Assembly: GCA_002900995.3 (NCBI GenBank)
Contig: CM035304.1
Coordinates: forward strand, 3,419,612 to 3,483,611
From: Ganoderma boninense
Taxonomy: Eukaryota > Basidiomycota > Agaricomycetes > Polyporales > Polyporaceae
Direction: 5' to 3'
Length of the DNA: 64,000 bases
In this document: positions 10,387 through 22,659 of the stretch, in pieces
How positions within the stretch are numbered: position 1 is the first letter of the stretch
Layout of the letters: each line of letters starts with the position of its first letter
The notes under the pieces: model-generated
What the model saw: the letters and a program-made list of their open reading frames with translations, nothing else
Told to the model about the DNA's origin: nothing
Database searches by the model: none
Program-made: the position numbers and the translations under genes

Positions 10387-11073
10387 TAGGGGTAGTCAAA
10401 GATGTCGATTCTGAGGTCGCTTCGACAGGCGATTCTGAGTCGCTTCGCCCACACCGAAGCGTCATAGAATCGGGTGGTCACTCTGACCACCCCACATGTA
10501 GTAACACTCGATTCTGTAGTTGCTTCGGCGGTCGATTCGACATCTCTGTGTGGCACTTATCTGATAATTCCTTCGCGTTTGCATCCCTTCCCGACAGTTG
10601 CAGTGGCCTTGGCCATTGCCCAAGCCGGCTGGAGGTGACGACGCTAGCACCGGGTGCTTGCTGCTGGTAACGGAACCAGTCTGGCCCTCTCTCGGAAGCA
10701 TTCCAGGAGTAGCACTGTAGCAGAGCACCATAGCTTGATGGTCATGCAGAGAGAGAGGCTAGAGATCTAAGTCGGCTGCGAGTATGGTCCTGCAGTGCGT
10801 ACGTGCAAAGCCTTTCTCATGGGCCTGGGGGTCCAAGTTTCATTATGCTACCGAAGGGATCAAATTAATTTCTTTTGGCGTTTAACGCAGGTTAAGTACA
10901 GATATGACGGGATAAGGGGGCGAAGCGACTTGAGGCGAAGCGGCTTCGGGGGTGCGGTGCTACTCCAGAGTAGCACCGACGATTCAAGTCGCTTCGACGC
11001 TTCGCCCCCCCGAAGCGTCTCTCGAAGCGACTCCCCGAAGCGACCACCGAAGCTACATCTTTGACTACCCCTA
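10387..11073. mobile_element. Non-autonomous inverted-repeat element (MITE-like), TA target site
   Basis: The two ends are perfect inverted copies: GGGGTAGTCAAAGATGT begins at 10,389 and its reverse complement ends at 11,071, each flanked by TA. The element is 683 bp and encodes no credible transposase. Inside each end are many copies of GTCGCTTCG or its complement CGAAGCGAC. Two short hairpins are visible: GGGTGGTCA/TGACCACCC near 10,474-10,496, and GGTGCTACTC/GAGTAGCACC near 10,956-10,978. A TA duplication and 17-bp termini fit a Tc1/mariner-type non-autonomous element; the family assignment is inference. Confidence 0.7.
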
Positions 11074-12655
11074 TTTAAGCACACACCTGAATTGTCACGC
11101 GGATGTATGATCGTCGTGATCGCGCTTCGCCCAAACTCGTAATACAGCAAGCACGCACCTCTGAACATTCTGTGTGACAAAGGAGTGTCGGAGCCTGTAG
11201 CTCACTCTGAATAGTCCCAAAGACCGACTCGGCTGCCATCTCAACATACGCAGCCTGATGCAAGCCCAACATACCCAGCCTGATGCAAGGAACCGTACCT
11301 GCTATGCGGCATATTCAAGTCGCAGGGATGAAAATCGACGCACCTGAGCCTAGTACTGGAGAGGAAAGATGGCGAAAACGGGGTTTGGTAGGAGGAGGGA
11401 AGTAAGATCGAGGACACTGATTTCAAGCCAGGGGAGAGAGTGCGAGTGGGGGAGATGGTGGAACAAGACAAGTCGCTTTGGGCTGAAGTTGAACGCCCCA
11501 CGTCTATAAATGTTGGGAGGAGGCAATGATGACGTCATAGCAAACCTTTCCCTTCCTGCCAATTCGAGCGTGTCCGGCCGAGGACCGAGAGGTGAATCCA
11601 TTGGGGTAACGAGCCACTGGGGTACGATTCGGCTCAATGCAGCACACTGGGGACTCCTTGCTTGAACTTTAAAAGAGAGACCGCTGAGGCCTGAGGGACA
11701 GCTTGGGCATTGGCACGGTGGGTGTCCTCAGGCTCACTGGCGCTATGAGTGGAATCAGTATTGGATGGCTGACGGCGTCGACGGTGATCGTGGATTGAAT
11801 TCAAACCAGAATAATGACTGTCAGTGAGAATCATAGCGGGAGGCGCAAATCCTGTGCAGCACTACAGTTCCATGTAACTCACCGTCGCATCCGCTGGATG
11901 ACTTGCATGGCAATGCAGCTATCCAACGGGTCCTGCCAATCGACTGCATTGCTCTACAATAGCGGCGTATCGTACACGATAGAATCCTACAGGCGATAAT
12001 CATAGCCTCCTGGTCGCTGTAGGGTCCTGCCAGATAGAGCCGGAGCCTGCGAACTCTTGCGTCCCTTTGTAGGTCAGGTAGCGCCTTGCAGCACGGTTGC
12101 GCTTTTGCTGATGCAATACCGGCTTATTCGGTGTGCCAAAATAGTTGCCCGCTGGTCAACCAGTGCTTGCGATTGTCCCCGCCGAGACGTCGAGTCCGAC
12201 CCCTGTTCCCCGCCCTATTCTCTTGAGTTTTACCTCAACATTGCGCTCATTCAAGTGTAGCGTAACTACATATTATGTATAAGATTCATTGAGAGTAAAC
12301 TACAATAGTTTATTCCTCTCCTTGATTTCGACTCCGAAACTGTTGAGTCGGGAGGTCTGGATGGTCTGGATGGGTGGCTGTCCAGTGCATCCAGACCTTC
12401 AGACATTGTCAGTTTTACTGATGGAGTAGGGCAGTAACAGCAGACCAGGGCTCTGCGGCCGAACATCTGTGTGCCCCGACTTAACATCTACAGTAGTACA
12501 CCCGTGAGCAGTGACCAGGACTGCCCGGAGGGGCGATATACCTATTTTTATGTATGTTATAATTACTATTAAGTATTCCGCACAGAACTTTGACGAAACC
12601 CCCGAAGTGAGTGCTAGATGCACGGCCCGCTACTCATTGACATCTCCAACTGAAG
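11072..12655. other. Non-coding region with one short tandem repeat
   Basis: The only structure I can support is a 22-bp direct repeat, AACATACGCAGCCTGATGCAAG at 11,243-11,264 and again with one mismatch at 11,268-11,289. Minus-strand frames at 11,241-11,834 are open for 60-95 codons but carry no recognisable motif or coherent splicing. CGTCTATAAATG near 11,500 resembles a TATA element without an evident gene. Confidence 0.4.
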
Positions 12656-13949
12656 TCAGGCCTCATACTCTGGAAGAACCTCCGAAGGCATGGGCTCATT
12701 GACCCCCGCACGTAGGGTCCTGGCCCTGAGTAACTCCCTCAACGCGGCAATTTCTCCTTGAATGTCCTGCACCGCACCTGAGCTCAATCCATCCGAAATG
12801 ACTGTTTCCAAATTACGCTCCAGTGAAGACTCAGACGCCGGCATTGTGTGCATTTCGCGCTGGAGCGCCTCGATCCTGCGCCTGAGCCTCTCATGGTCCT
12901 TGGACTCGAAGCGGTCCAACGATCTATTTGGCAAAAACCTGACTGTGGTGTTCTCTAAGGTTGAGCCTGTAAAAGGTGGGTGTCGGTAGCCAATAATGCT
13001 TCAGTAAGTGGCACAGTGGAACAATACGAAAATGACAAGACTGGTAATCTCACCAGCGACGGTCGCAGCATTTGATACCACGTGTGATGTAGTGAAATCG
13101 CTTGTGGCCATAGAGGGTGTGAATGGGTTTGTAGAAGTAAGGCGCGCTTCGGCCTGTGTTCGACGGAGCCGGTAATACCGTGTGAGGAATAGTAGTAGCG
13201 TCGCTGCCACAAGTAGCAAAGCAACGCTTCCAACAACTCCGCCCACAATTGACGCGATTGGTGGATGCGTGGAAGAACCCGAGTTGGAGGAAGTGGAAGG
13301 CGTAGTGGCAGTAGTAGAGGAAGGAGATGACTCCGAAGACACTGGCGTCAGACGTCACAGGCAGCGAAGCAGTTGGGGACGTCGTCTCCTCGGCCTCGGT
13401 GGTATAGATCAGATAGTCAAAAATTATGAGTGATGGCTCGCTCCCGGTTGCGCTCATCATAAGCGTATGGGACGAGTCAGATAAGTCAGTGTTCGCATAC
13501 ACCAGTTGGTGGTATAAGGTCTCGGAGCTGGAGTCGGGAACATGGCTGAATTCCCCCACCATCTTGCCATCAAGCGAGAAAGACATGTTTACGAGCATAG
13601 CAGAGCCGTCTGGAAGAGTATTGGGGAGGATGTTGTATACGTAGACCGCCGTCCCGGGGAAGGTCACCTGTACCCGGACGGGAATACCGATAGTCTTGTA
13701 CACGGCATGGTGCCACGTCTTGTTGACAATCTGGCTCGCATCAAGCTCGGAGGGCTTGATAGTGCAGATGTTGCATATCTCGGTGGGAGAGCCGGCGTGC
13801 CAAAAAGTGTCATTAGCAGGGAGGTAGGTCGGCATCACAGATCCGTCGCTGTTTCCAAATGTGTCATCCACCGTGACGTTGACGGATGCAGCAAGAGCAG
13901 GTGGAATGAGGAGCAGGACAAGCGACGGAAGTGTGTGGTGGAGCATCAC
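12656..13949 (-). CDS. Secreted-type single-pass membrane protein, unknown function
   Basis: The ATG at 13,947-13,949 starts a clear signal peptide, MMLHHTLPSLVLLLIPPALA. A luminal beta-rich domain of about 170 residues follows, with several N-x-S/T sites and paired Cys in EICNICTIK. After a Ser/Thr-rich linker comes one transmembrane helix (IVGGVVGSVALLLVAATLLLFL) and an Arg-rich start to the cytoplasmic tail. A GT-AG intron near 12,966-13,050 joins the tail to a coiled-coil-like end (DHERLRRRIEALQREM) with stop at 12,656-12,658. This layout is common among uncharacterised Agaricomycete surface proteins. Between the linker and the helix (about 13,340-13,375) the frame changes without a convincing intron, so a one-base error or an unusual short intron must be assumed. 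Confidence 0.7.
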
Positions 13950-15441
13950 TCCAAGCCCTAACCTTCCTATAAAAAGCTGATGACAAGACGATTAACCAGG
14001 AACACGTACCATGATCGAAGAACATGAGAAGCTCAGTCAAAATATAGTGCCAGAAAACCACTTGCAATCCTGACCGACAGGCAGGTGTAGAAGGAACCAT
14101 CTCGCCTACAAAAGAAGACTCAGTGTCAGTGTACGAGCACTCTCATAAACATAGAGGATACGGACTGCAGGCGTCTCGCTTGACTAATAGTGAGGACTGG
14201 CGAGTAGAAGAGGAGAGGAAGGATGCGGCGCTTCATGCATTTTCTCCTCCGGTGCATTATAAGGGTGGCCTGGTGCAAGATTAGTGATGAACGTTGAGCG
14301 TGGTCAACTTGGCAGGATACACGGACGGACCTGTAACAGGATGTCATGACAACTGGGAACCTCTGACCTACCAAAAGAGCAGACTGCGTGGCCATCTAAA
14401 GAGAGTGTTCGATTGATTGTGAGTGACGAGGATAGCCTTTGATCTACTTAGCCCTCAGGTTTACATGCTTCACGAGCGGGCATCTCTAGTTTTAAGGACT
14501 CAGATCCTGATGATCATGACTCTGGCAGTTGCGCCTCGTACGGAAGACATGCCATTACTTCGCTGCTGCGCTGTGCACCGCAAGGGGGGGGATATTCGAG
14601 CGGGGGGATAGTTGGCATCTGACGACGAACCAGAAAGCAGTACTTACTGTACACGGGCAACATGTACGCGGTCGAGCGCCGGGCGCCCGATTCAACACCC
14701 ACATCTTGGAATCTGAAGCTTGAAGCTAGAAGTAAATAGACTGTTCAGTACATGAATATTGGCATGTCATCTGGCCACTCGGTGGGATCTAGAATGATGT
14801 TAAAATATGCAGGCTCACCGAATTCCGGAGGGGCTGGACATCCCACGGATAGCTGGCCTGATCGGTTGATGCTGTATAACATTGACTTCGACTGTCAGAC
14901 GTGGACAGGGCTGATGAACACTGTTAACGTTAACGGTTTCCCTGTCGACATGTGGGCGTTGGAGAGGAAAGAAGAATCACGATGGCGCACAGGCGACGGG
15001 GAAAAACACTCGCGGACGGGAAAGACGTGGTGACAGGCGGTGTTGGAAGATGGTGATGTTTTACTCTTCCCGAGAGATACGGACTGGGGTATGTATTGAG
15101 GAGACAAGGACATGAACACCGCAGAGGCGGGAGAGCTGCGAGTGTGGACAGGGACGGCCCAGGCAGTGCTCAGCCTCACCGCTGGAAGCAGTTGCGGAGG
15201 CGCCGATGGAGGACGAGGCGTGCGAAGACGGCGACGGACACAAGCAGCCCCGACGAAACCGCGGCCGCGAACATCGCCCGTCGTCGTCGTCTCGCCTCTG
15301 CTTCTTCCCCTTCCTCCGCCTCTCGTCTCCGCCCTGCGACATCCCACCGCTACCTCCTCCATTCCTTCCTCTCTCTCCCGCCTTGACTCTCTCGCTTTGT
15401 CCACACGCTACTCTGCGTTCACACTCTCATCGATCCCAACC
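13950..15441. other. Intergenic region upstream of Spa2
   Basis: It contains the 5' flank of the membrane-protein gene and of Spa2. Frames at 14,126-15,404 on both strands are open, with compositionally biased translations, and none is recognisable. The last 150 bp are pyrimidine-rich (TCTCTC, CCTCCTC), which suits a fungal promoter and 5' leader for the gene starting at 15,442. Confidence 0.45.
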
Positions 15442-18400
15442 ATGAGACGCACCGGCTCGACCAGAGGCACCTCTCCGACCAACACCACCTACTCTGGCAT
15501 ATCAAACTACCGCACAGATTCTTACAAGCCCCTCCTAAGAGACGCTTCCTCCAAGGACTACTCCGATCTTGACCCTCGTGCCGTCGCCCGCACCCATTTT
15601 GAGGAGCTTTGCCTCTACCTCGCCGCATACCTCGCCAAAGGTACGTTCCTTCGTCCACCTCCTTCCATCCTCTTCCTCCACACACATTTCGACTATCTCC
15701 TCTGCTCCTCTTCACGAATGGCGCCACCTACGCGATACGGACGGAATGCAATTAGCCTCGTCTCGTTCCTCCTCGCCAAGTGGAAACATTCATCCACAAC
15801 CGTCTTTCGTCTTGACGCGTTGTCTTCACTCCATTATGCGGCCTCCCACTCCCTTCACAGTCATCTCGCTAGCATGTCATTCCCAGTTCTCCGGGGTTCA
15901 TGTTCTCGGAGCAGCGCAAGTCAACGAGTGCATTGGCCTTCGTCCAATTTCCATCCCAACTCGTTGGCCTGCGCTACTTCAAACATGCAGCACCCTTCCA
16001 TCACTCAACTGTCTCCAAACTCATGTCTTCGTACCCATCTGTCTTGCATTCCCGGCCTCCTGGAAGCCGAGCTTCACGCCCGATTTACCTCCATCTACCG
16101 CCACCTCTTCCCAGACGCCATCACCTCGAGCATCGATGACGTCCGCTACCATTCATCCCTTCCATTCTTTCCCAGATGCTTACCCACACTCAGAGTATCG
16201 CAGAGGTGGAATCAGCGCCGATGTTATTACAACCTCCCGGTGCTCTTGAAGCGTAGAAATCCCGCAACGCCTCCCCGCCTTGCTCCCCGCGCGCGTATCA
16301 TTCCGACACACAGGTGGCATGTTAAGGCTCGTGGGCTTCTCCACCGAGTACATCATTCATTGATTACACTTCCATCCGGAGCCGCATGTTTGCACTTTCT
16401 AAGTCAAACGTTTATGGAATCTATCGTGTGCGATCGGCCACCACCGAGGTCGAACGGTGCATGGTCGATGGTGAGACCTATTCGTAAACACACCACCGAC
16501 CTTTTCCCCAAAGTCGTCAGCGTCGCCATCTCATGGTCTCCTTTTCTCCCTGTTGCTGTTCCTGACTGTGCAATCGTCTCCGTATTCCCTTCCTCTTGAG
16601 CCCATCCCATGGCTCCGAGACGCGCGCGCTCGACAATAACATTCACTTACAGCCCTTTTTCAGAACCGGCCAACTCGCGCTCAACTGCTCGTCAGAAGCT
16701 CACTCGCTTGACCCGTCAACAATTCCAAGAACTCTCCACGGATGTCTACGATGAACTCATACGACGCAAGACCAACACTAGCGACAACGAAGGTACATAC
16801 CCTCGATCCTCTTTTCTTTAGGTAGCTACTCATATTCAATACCTTGTCGGTAGTACCCTTCCTCCCCGTTCGCGATGACTTCCATCCCAAGCGGAATCAG
16901 GCACGACAGAAACTCGCAACCTTGCCCACCGGCAGGTTCAAGGACTTGTCAAGTGACGTTTACTTCGAGCTGGCTCGGCGATACCCTGAGTTCAAGGAGG
17001 AGGTGTGTATGCCCGCCGCTTATCGACATGCTAGCTCATCCCTTTTGTACAGCTTCCAGATGCGCCCAATTCTGCCAAGTCTGCAGGATCTAATTACGAC
17101 GACTACCCCTCCCCCGACTTCCCGCGCAACGGGCGTGTATCCGAAGACAGAGGCAATGATTCGGGCTATGGCGGCAGCACCCCCGGTATATCCGGAGACG
17201 CGTACTCCCGGCGCAAACCCTCGCAGGATATCTACGTTGGCTCTGATCGTCGGCGGCCCTCACAAGATACCACGCTCGGCCGGCGTCCCAGCGAGAGTGC
17301 GAGTGTGACGAGCGGCGGTGATGCGCAGAGTGCGACCGCGGGCATGGGCATGATCATTCCAAACAAGTCCACGATCGCCGAGGAGGACATCGAGGTTCCC
17401 TACGGACGCGACTCCAACGTGACCGCGCGTAATCGCACCGGAGGCGGCTTGAGCGATTCCGAACGGGACATCGAGGACGACATGAGTCCCCGAAGTCCAC
17501 CGGAAAGGGGGCTGGGCGGCTTGAGCGGGCTCAGCGCTCGGTTGCAGCAGGCGGATGAGAGCGAGGACTATTACGACCGGACCTCGTATGGCCGCCAGAG
17601 TGTCGCGTCGGACCGGTCAGCTGGCGCAGGGTCCAAGATGCTGGTAGGAGGGCGGTCGAGCGTCGCCGGGGACGATGACAGGGTGAGGAAGGAGTATGAG
17701 TTCAAGATTGCGACCATGCAGAGCCGCATCACGAGCCTCGAGCGGGACCTTGAGGACGTGCAAGATAGGGAGCAGAAGTGGTTAGATGGCGAAACACGGT
17801 CGAGGGCAATGGAGCAGGAGCTCAGCGACCTTCGTCGGGTGAGTTGGGAAGATCATCTTTCGCGTAAGTTGGTCTGATGGCATTCTTCAACAGCGAGCGG
17901 AGGACAAGGATTCGTCGACGCTGGCGATGCAGCAAGAATTGGACGCCTTGAGGGAGGAGCGCTCGCGTGAGAGGGATATCTCGGAGCGGCGACAACGACA
18001 GGATCAGGAGGAGATCCAGATTCTGCGTGAGCGATGTCAAGTTCTCGAGTCGAGCGGCGGGGCTGGCGGAAATGTAAGTATAATGCATCATAGCTCCTCG
18101 CCGGTTGCTTACGCACGTCTAGGTCGACTCCGCAATATTGGATCAGCTCCAACTGGACATGGAGGGCCTCATGGCAGAGTTAGCAGACTTGTCCCGACGC
18201 AATGATGAGCTGCTGGCGGCGAAGGACGACGATCTTATTCATATTCGCGAGCTTGAAGGTCAGGTCAAGGAGTACAAACGGAAGTACGAACAAGCAAAGA
18301 CGGAGCTCAGGAGTGCCAAAGGTATGTTTGCCGGCGACCCTCTCGTGACTTGGATATTGATCGCCTGGTGTGTACAGCGACCTCCCAGTTGTTCCTTCAG

Positions 18401-19528
18401 CCGCCCAAGATTGACGACCAACTTCCTGTTGCTCGGGATGGTGGTCTTGTCGACGTTCATGTCACCAGTTTCGTTTCATCCGTCGATAGCCTTCTAACCG
18501 CCGGTCGTTCCAATGCCCCTACGCGTGTTCTTCAGCCGATGAAGGGTGTCATCAACGCGGTGACCGCCATCGTCGAAGACGTTCGAACCTTTGAGCGGCG
18601 ACCGCAAAGGGATCGGGCGGAGGTCGATTTGGAGGCACTCCAATCTCTTCGCGAACGCCTGGATGCGACACTCAGCAATCTCGTGACTGCCGCGAAGACG
18701 CACGCCACGGGAGCTGGCATGTCTCCAGTCAGCCTGCTGGACGCGGCCGCGAGTCACGTATCCTCGACGGTTACCGAGATCGGGAAGACCATCCACATCC
18801 GCAAGTCGACGAAGACGGAGCAGGATACTTTCATGGCTGGTGCTTCTGCTTCATCGTCGCCAGCTACCAACGGATTTACACCTTCCCTGCGGGCTGTTGA
18901 GGAGCTCCGTTCACCTCCCCCACATCAACGAAGTGGCAGCAGCACCAGTTCGCGTGGACTCGATGAACGCTTCAACCCGTCACCATCTTCGTCCCCTCGT
19001 GTCACCCCTCGTCGGCCGCCATCCAACATGTCGAGTTCAAACGCAAGCTCGCCGCCACCGCTATTCGAGAAGCCCTCCATAAATGGCAGCATCAAGAGCG
19101 ACAGCTCTATACCTGCTGAAGGACCCGAGGACGCGTGGGCGGAACTGAAGGTATGCGTCGCAAAGATACAACTTCGAAAAACTGCTGACGGCGGCTCTTA
19201 GCCTTACCTTGAGGCTCAAACAGAGTCCATCGTATACGCCATCCAGAGCGTGCTCTCGGGCGTCCGCAGTCCTACGCCATCTCCCACTCTCAATGAAAAC
19301 CTCACTCAAATCATCACTATTGTATCTAGTATAGTCGCAGTATGCAAGGATAACCTCCCGCCAGCTTCAAAAGTTCAAGGCGAGGAGATTCTACGCGAGC
19401 TCGGGGAGCACGCAAACAAGCTCAGCGAGGTGCAGGCGCAGGCGGACATCACCAAGGAATCGCGGCAAGTGATGGCGAAGTCGAGCTTCGCTGTCGCGAA
19501 TGCTATGAAGGGCTTGATGAAGCTGTGA
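15442..19528 (+). CDS. SPA2: Spa2-like polarisome scaffold
   Basis: Hand-spliced from eight exons: 15442-15640, 16664-16792, 16854-17002, 17053-17838, 17894-18073, 18123-18321, 18378-19150 and 19202-19528. Every junction is GT-AG and the phases close to 913 residues. Two Spa2-homology (GIT/SHD) repeats lie near the N-terminus, at about 70-160: ARQKLTRLTRQQFQELSTDV and ARQKLATLPTGRFKDLSSDV. Then follow a disordered Ser/Arg-rich region, long coiled coils (from REERSRERDISERRQRQDQE through the VKEYKRKYEQAK segment), and a conserved helical C-terminus ending AMKGLMKL. Spa2 gathers formin, MAP-kinase and Rab-GAP partners at the growing hyphal tip and at septa. The first intron is 1,023 bp, far longer than the others, and stays open in the exon-1 frame; an unrecognised exon inside it cannot be excluded. 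Confidence 0.9.
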
Positions 19529-20042
19529 GTGTACAATATGTGATACATACCCCTTACTAGCACGACGCTGGTGTAGTAGTTTACCCTGGTTCCATGTATG
19601 TATGCATGCTACTTCGTTCATAGTCTTAATTATTTCATCTTCGCCTGCTTCGTGGATTTACAACGATATTGGCTGCGAGCCGAGGGATCCTTGGGGTGCC
19701 CTGATCTCAGCCATTCGAATTTACTGAAGATCGTGGCCAGAGCCATGACCGCCGTCTTTCAGCTGACTTCCATGGCACAGACTGTCTCCGCTTGGAGCGT
19801 AGTAGCGTAAGTCGTCGTTGAGCTTGCGCCTGGTGGATATCATAGCATGTTATCAGTTTCGGGTGACACAGGCTTATGGAAGTGAGCGGAGTCGGATTTC
19901 GACAAGTCGCTGCTCAGCAGGAATGGCAGGACTCGTTGCGATGTCAAACTCGGGAGCATGACAGGTTGTCCCAACAATAAATAAGGTGTAGTATTACCGG
20001 GGTATATTCTAAATACGACAACCGTATCCATACTTCTAAACT
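19529..20042. other. Convergent 3' spacer between Spa2 and the ABC1 kinase
   Basis: Both flanking genes end here. There are AATAAA-like AT-rich patches (for example AATAAATAAGG near 19,976) in the 3' flank of the kinase gene. Nothing else was recognised. Confidence 0.5.
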
Positions 20043-22393
20043 CTAACCCTCAAATACACCGGCAGGGACGTCGATACCAAAGTTCGACTTGGCGAACTTG
20101 CGCATTGTAGCCTCGAGCTCGTCTTCAAAGCTCTGGCTGGTATGCCCAAACAAATGCCAAATCCACTGGCGCGCCCTCGTGGCCCAGAACATAACGTCAG
20201 AGGTGAACAGCACCGACAGAAAGAGGACATGGTTCAAGTACTCCCGGAAGCGATTTCGCAAGCTTAGCTTGCTGGACGTTGCCAGTGAGCGGGATGCCCA
20301 GGACCCAATGATGCGAATCCGGTTCACTGGCGAGGCGTACGTCTGGTTGTTACCTACGCATGAAGAAGCTGTGAGTACTACGCAGGACTAAGAGCACGCT
20401 CGTCACGAACCTTGGACGATACTGGGAATGGGAAGATGGTCAGATATGTTGTAGAATACGCCCGTCGATGTGGATACGCACCGCATATTGCGGCCGATGA
20501 AGATGAGCTCCTTCGGCATCCTGTCCGTGTCGATGAGGAAACTCTTTAGTCTCTCCTTCATGAAGACGCCTCGTTCGTAGTCGTCCATCTTGGTCAAGTC
20601 GGGCATATCGGACTGCTGGAAGCGCACCGGACGGAGAAGGGTCGCGCTCGCGAAGAGGTCCGGGGTGCCGATGCCCCACTCGGAGGCGACCTCCTTGACG
20701 ACGTCGAAGTCGAGGGTAAGCAGGCCTTTCCAGAGACGGGCGTACTCGCGCTGGAAGGTGTCCGAGGCGCGTACGTAGAGGCCGTGGTCGAGGAGGACGA
20801 ACTGGGCCTGGCCTTGCTTCGCTCTGCTCGGGTCGGGATGGTGGCGGATGATGATGTTGCCGGGATGGGGGTCGCAGTGAACCCAGCCCCATCGGAAGAT
20901 CTGAGCCGAGAAGAGGTCGACCATGGTGCGCATGACCCACTCGGTGCCACCCTTGAGAGTAGGGAAGCGGTCAGCGGGAAGGGGAGGGCGGACGGTTTCG
21001 CGAGCGTCGTTGCCCATCAGTCGCTCTATCCCCCGCCTGTCGGACAGGCGGACTCCGTCGATCCATTCGCGGTCATGACCTTTCTTGGTCGAGAACTCGG
21101 GGTACACTTTGGGGATGTAGACGCGGTCTGCAAGATGCGGTTCCTGTGCGACGTACGAGGCGGTCTCCTGGGAGTTGCGGGCTTCAGATTCGAAATCGAG
21201 CTCCCGGCGTAGATGATCGTTGATGAACTCTGCCGGAAGGGGATCAGGAGGGTATGAAAAAGGAGGTATTAGAGACGCTACTCACTAACAGCGAACATGG
21301 CGGGGAGCTTGAAGATCCAGTTCTCGTACATCCACATAACTACGACGAATGCGCCGAGGTCCCAGTTGACCTGCTTGGTGACATCAGGCTTCTGGATCTT
21401 GACAGCGACCCAGCGCTCGGAACCGTCTGTGGTCTTGAGCTTGGCACGATGGACCTGGGCGATGCTGGCACTGGCTGCAGCCTGCTCGTCGAAGAGCTCG
21501 AATACGCCGTAGGGACCGGCTGGGGGACGACCGAATTCGGACAAGAAGACTTTCTCGACGACAGAGTAAGGGACTTGGGGTGCATCGTCGAAGAGACGGG
21601 CGAACTTTTCTTGCATAGGACGGGGAAGCAAAGCTGCATTATTGGCGAATGCTTGACCTGAGAGGATATGGAGAAAGGGTGAAGTATGGGGAGAAGAAGA
21701 GTGGACTGGTGCGTACCGATCTTGATGTAGAGACCACCGTTGGAGGTCAAAAGGTCGTAGACACGCTGAGCGACGCGTTCATGGAGAGCAGGGATGTCGT
21801 GTGCCTTGTCTGGTTGAAAGTTGAGCTTATAATCTATGGCAATTATGGCGCACTAGATGGAAATAAAGATGAATACGGGCTCGGGGGTTTATGAGACGAT
21901 GGCGAATAGTCGAAGTGGGGTGGCAAACATATGCGCCGCCCTGGTAAGATGGTGGCGCAAAAATTGGCAGGCATAATGCAGACGGGAGGGGTGGCTTCGG
22001 TAGGACGTTCAGTGGTCCCACTACGCATGGCGATGGAGAGGACCATGGATGCCGAAGAAGTGTCGCGAACCGACATACGCCAAGAGGGGAATATCGGATT
22101 GTAAATAGCAAGGATGGAATACTCACTGTCCAGAGGGTCCTGAGGTTGCGAATGATTGCGGACGCATGGTACTCTTTGTCGAGCTCGTATGCGACACCGA
22201 AGCCGAATGCTGTAAGAGCAGTGCGGACGGCATAGCGGCGCACGCGGGACGGCGGTTTTGGGCTTGCTGTGGACGAGAGGGTGCGGCGAGAGGCGAGGCG
22301 GGAAAGGGCGCAAAGCTGGGTCCGCGACGAGGACAAGGCAGAGGCAGACAGCGGCGGAAGGTGGCACGGTCGATATTGCAGTCGTGCGAGCAT
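20043..22393 (-). CDS. Mitochondrial ABC1/UbiB-family atypical kinase (ADCK / Mcp2-Cqd type)
   Basis: Six exons (22127-22393, 21717-21852, 21286-21657, 20482-21229, 20411-20421, 20043-20353) close to 614 residues. The first exon encodes an Arg/Ser-rich presequence (MLARLQYRPCHLPPLSASAL) typical of mitochondrial import. The family signature KxGQ is present as YIKIGQAFA. AVKIQKPDV carries the ATP-binding Lys, HCDPHPGNI the catalytic loop and LLDHGLY the DFG equivalent. The C-terminus has a hydrophobic stretch (VLFLSVLFTSDVMFW). Members act at the inner mitochondrial membrane in coenzyme Q biosynthesis, distribution or lipid homeostasis; the Coq8 and Mcp2/Cqd branches cannot be separated by eye. 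Two oddities: exon 5 is only 11 nt (encodes IVQ), and 21,070-21,081 reads GHDRE where the family has V(L/M)T(x)E, as if two compensating one-base errors shift the frame for about four codons. Confidence 0.88.
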
Positions 22394-22659
22394 CTGCGGG
22401 TTGTCGGCCCGCGCAGCGAGACACAGAAAGTGGGCGAGTGGAAGAGGCAGCAGGTGTCGGGCAGCAGCTTACACCGTCCTTTTCATCGTCGAGAGGCCGG
22501 GTGCAAAGCGCAGGCGAGCAAGACACTCGGGCCTACGCTAACGTCGGTCCCGGCGACGATGGCCCACTCGCCGCTCCGCCCGCTCGATGACGCGCGCCCC
22601 CGGCAATCCGTCCACTTTCTTGCCGGTAAACCACCACCTGCCCGGCTGAGAACTGGCGA
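22394..22659. promoter_or_regulatory. Divergent promoter region, ABC1 kinase / glycosylase
   Basis: The kinase starts at 22,393 on the minus strand and the glycosylase region begins near 22,660 on the plus strand. The roughly 270 bp between them are GC-rich with no TATA box that I can see and must hold both promoters if the glycosylase start is right. Confidence 0.4.

Noticed and set aside
10950..11055. CRISPR-like array from repeated CGAAGCGAC words
   Set aside because: Repeats are short, irregularly spaced and inverted within a eukaryotic transposon-like element.
15112..16599. A 495-codon open frame as an independent gene
   Set aside because: Its middle coincides with Spa2 exon 1 in the same frame, and the rest has promoter-like and intron-like composition without any domain.
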